Positions 63,135-64,000 of a DNA stretch of 64,000 nucleotides are shown here, piece after piece. This stretch comes from Corynebacterium minutissimum (GTDB lineage Bacteria; Actinomycetota; Actinomycetes; Mycobacteriales; Mycobacteriaceae), in NCBI RefSeq assembly GCF_000805675.1, contig NZ_JSEF01000017.1:53638-117637 (forward strand). Reading direction: 5' to 3'. The notes under the pieces are model-generated. The model ran no database searches. It saw only the letters and a program-made list of their open reading frames with translations, and was not told the DNA's origin. The position numbers were made by a program, and so were the translations under genes. Each line of letters opens with the position of its first letter. Positions within the stretch are counted from its first letter, which is position 1.

Positions 63135-63791
63135 ATGAGCTTAAGGATTGTAGTAGCGGATGATTCCGCCATTCTGCGCGAGGGCCTCGCCGGCCTTCTG
63201 GAGCGCCGTGGACATTCGATTGTGGGCCAAGCGGATTCCGCCCCGTCGCTCGAAGCGGTGGTGGACTCTCTGCGCGATGAGCTGCCGGACATCGTCATCA
63301 CGGATGTGCGCATGCCGCCGGGCATGGGCGATGATGGTTTGAAAGCCGCCGTGAACTTAAGAAACGCATACCCGGGCTTACCCGTCATGGTGCTCTCCCA
63401 GTATGTGGCCCCGGCCTACGCGGTGGAGCTCTTCGACTCTCCCGATGCTGGCACCGGCTATCTTCTGAAGGACCGTGTCTCCGAGGTGCGGGACTTCCTC
63501 TCCAGTTTGGACGTAGTGGCCCAGGGCGGCACCGTCATCGACCCCACCGTGGCGCAGGCTCTCATGAGCTCTGGGCGCAGCGGGCTGGGCGAGCTCACCC
63601 CGCGCGAGCGCGAGGTCCTTGAATTAATGTCCCGCGGCAAATCCAACAAGGACATCGCCGCCGAGCTCGTCCTTTCTTCCGCCGCGGTGGCCAAGCACGT
63701 CTCCAACATCTTCACCAAGCTGCGTTTAGATCCCAGCGAGGACAACCGCCGCGTCAAAGCCATCCTGGAGTACCTCTCCGCCCACCGCTAA
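63135..63791 (+). CDS. NarL/LuxR-type response regulator
   Basis: 218 residues. Receiver domain with VVADDSAIL, phospho-acceptor Asp in DIVITDVRMPPG, and the Lys in YLLKDRVSE. The C-terminal HTH is LTPREREVLELMSRGKSNKD and IAAELVLSSAAVAKHVSNIF. Cognate to the upstream kinase. The likely target is the divergent ABC-protease operon and its own promoter. GGAG is 9 nt upstream. Confidence 0.94.
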   Translation: MSLRIVVADDSAILREGLAGLLERRGHSIVGQADSAPSLEAVVDSLRDELPDIVITDVRMPPGMGDDGLKAAVNLRNAYPGLPVMVLSQYVAPAYAVELFDSPDAGTGYLLKDRVSEVRDFLSSLDVVAQGGTVIDPTVAQALMSSGRSGLGELTPREREVLELMSRGKSNKDIAAELVLSSAAVAKHVSNIFTKLRLDPSEDNRRVKAILEYLSAHR

Positions 63792-63855
63792 AGCCCGCGC
63801 ACCGAGCGAAGCTTTAACCCCATGCGCCCGCCTGCATACTTTCACCCCGTCGCGC

Positions 63856-63911
63856 ACTCCACCCCGCCTACGCCCACGGCAAAACTCCACCCTGCCTACG
63901 CCCACGGCAAA
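63856..63911. repeat. Two tandem 28-bp repeats
   Basis: ACTCCACCCCGCCTACGCCC followed by ACGGCAAA, at 63856-63883 and again at 63884-63911 with one C/T difference. The copies end in the same CACGGCAAA core found in the inverted repeat after ppa. The stretch from 63792 to 63977 shows no gene. Confidence 0.8.
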
Positions 63912-63977
63912 TAAGGCCCAAATTTTCGCGGCGGGCTCAGGTGGTGAATGCATCTATACAGCTAGGAGGTTGTGTAG

Positions 63978-64000
63978 ATGTCAGGTGATGAGAAGTTACG
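63978..64000 (+). CDS. Start of an unidentified gene at the window edge
   Basis: ATG 63978 (MSGDEKLR..., open to the edge) with AGGAGG 8 nt upstream. CATCTATACA (63951-63960) and TGTGTAGATG (63971-63980) can pair at 9 of 10 positions with AGGAGG in the loop, so the ribosome site and start lie in a hairpin. Identity cannot be told from eight codons. Confidence 0.45.

Overview
The window reads as a chromosomal segment of a Corynebacterium, probably from the C. striatum / C. aurimucosum / C. minutissimum side of the genus. The genus call rests on gene order. thrE - Lys-rich protein - otsA - lipoprotein - otsB - LacI regulator - znuACB follows the C. glutamicum order. rlmB-cysS-ispF-ispD-carD / lpqE-like / radA / Rv3587c-like / carbonic anhydrase / mutY, then lysS, panC, Rv3603c-Rv3605c-like genes, folKBPE, ftsH, hpt, tilS, dacB and ppa, follow the order known from Mycobacterium and relatives. 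The species placement is a guess. Base composition is high GC with clear local dips at foreign-looking genes.

Layout. 1-3.6 kb: edge-truncated pyruvate:quinone oxidoreductase, a DHA2 drug exporter with its own TetR regulator and operator, and tRNA-Thr(TGT). 3.8-13.4 kb: threonine exporter ThrE, a histone-H1-like protein, the OtsAB trehalose pathway, a LacI regulator divergent from a zinc-type ABC importer, and an esterase. 13.4-17.3 kb: a low-GC lactococcin-972-type bacteriocin island (precursor, membrane protein, ATPase, LuxR regulator) held between two ~105-bp direct repeats. 17.4-31.8 kb: the conserved carD/isp/cysS/rlmB operon, interrupted by an unrecognised low-GC two-gene cassette, then lpqE-like, two paralogous tiny secreted peptides, radA, carbonic anhydrase, mutY, a second ThrE-like protein, a secretory lipase and a CDF metal exporter. 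31.8-32.25 kb: a gene-free composite repeat (two 106/107-bp TIR-bounded units around a hairpin-rich core) bounded by an exact 15-bp duplication. 32.4-35.1 kb: clpC. 35.6-42.9 kb: an accessory signalling cluster with two FHA-like proteins (one with a wHTH tail), a Ser/Thr kinase and a pseudokinase that share a four-cysteine extracytoplasmic domain, two lipoproteins and an MFS exporter. 43-59 kb: lysS, a PhoX phosphatase behind a PHO-like box, pantothenate genes, the folate operon joined to ftsH-hpt-tilS-dacB, and ppa. 59-63.8 kb: an S41 protease, FtsX-type permease and ATPase, divergent from a soluble histidine kinase and a NarL-type regulator. The right edge catches the first codons of one more gene.

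How the genes work together. The clearest accessory systems are the bacteriocin island at 13.4-17.3 kb and the kinase/pseudokinase/FHA cluster at 35.6-42.9 kb. The second is the best candidate here for an undescribed system: its parts (phosphopeptide-reader-like domains, one active kinase, one dead kinase, a matched outside domain, lipoproteins) fit an envelope-sensing pathway, but that is inference. Several promoters (the MFS exporter, znuA, the esterase, the CDF exporter, the histidine kinase) place the -10 hexamer 6-8 nt before the start codon, pointing to leaderless mRNAs.
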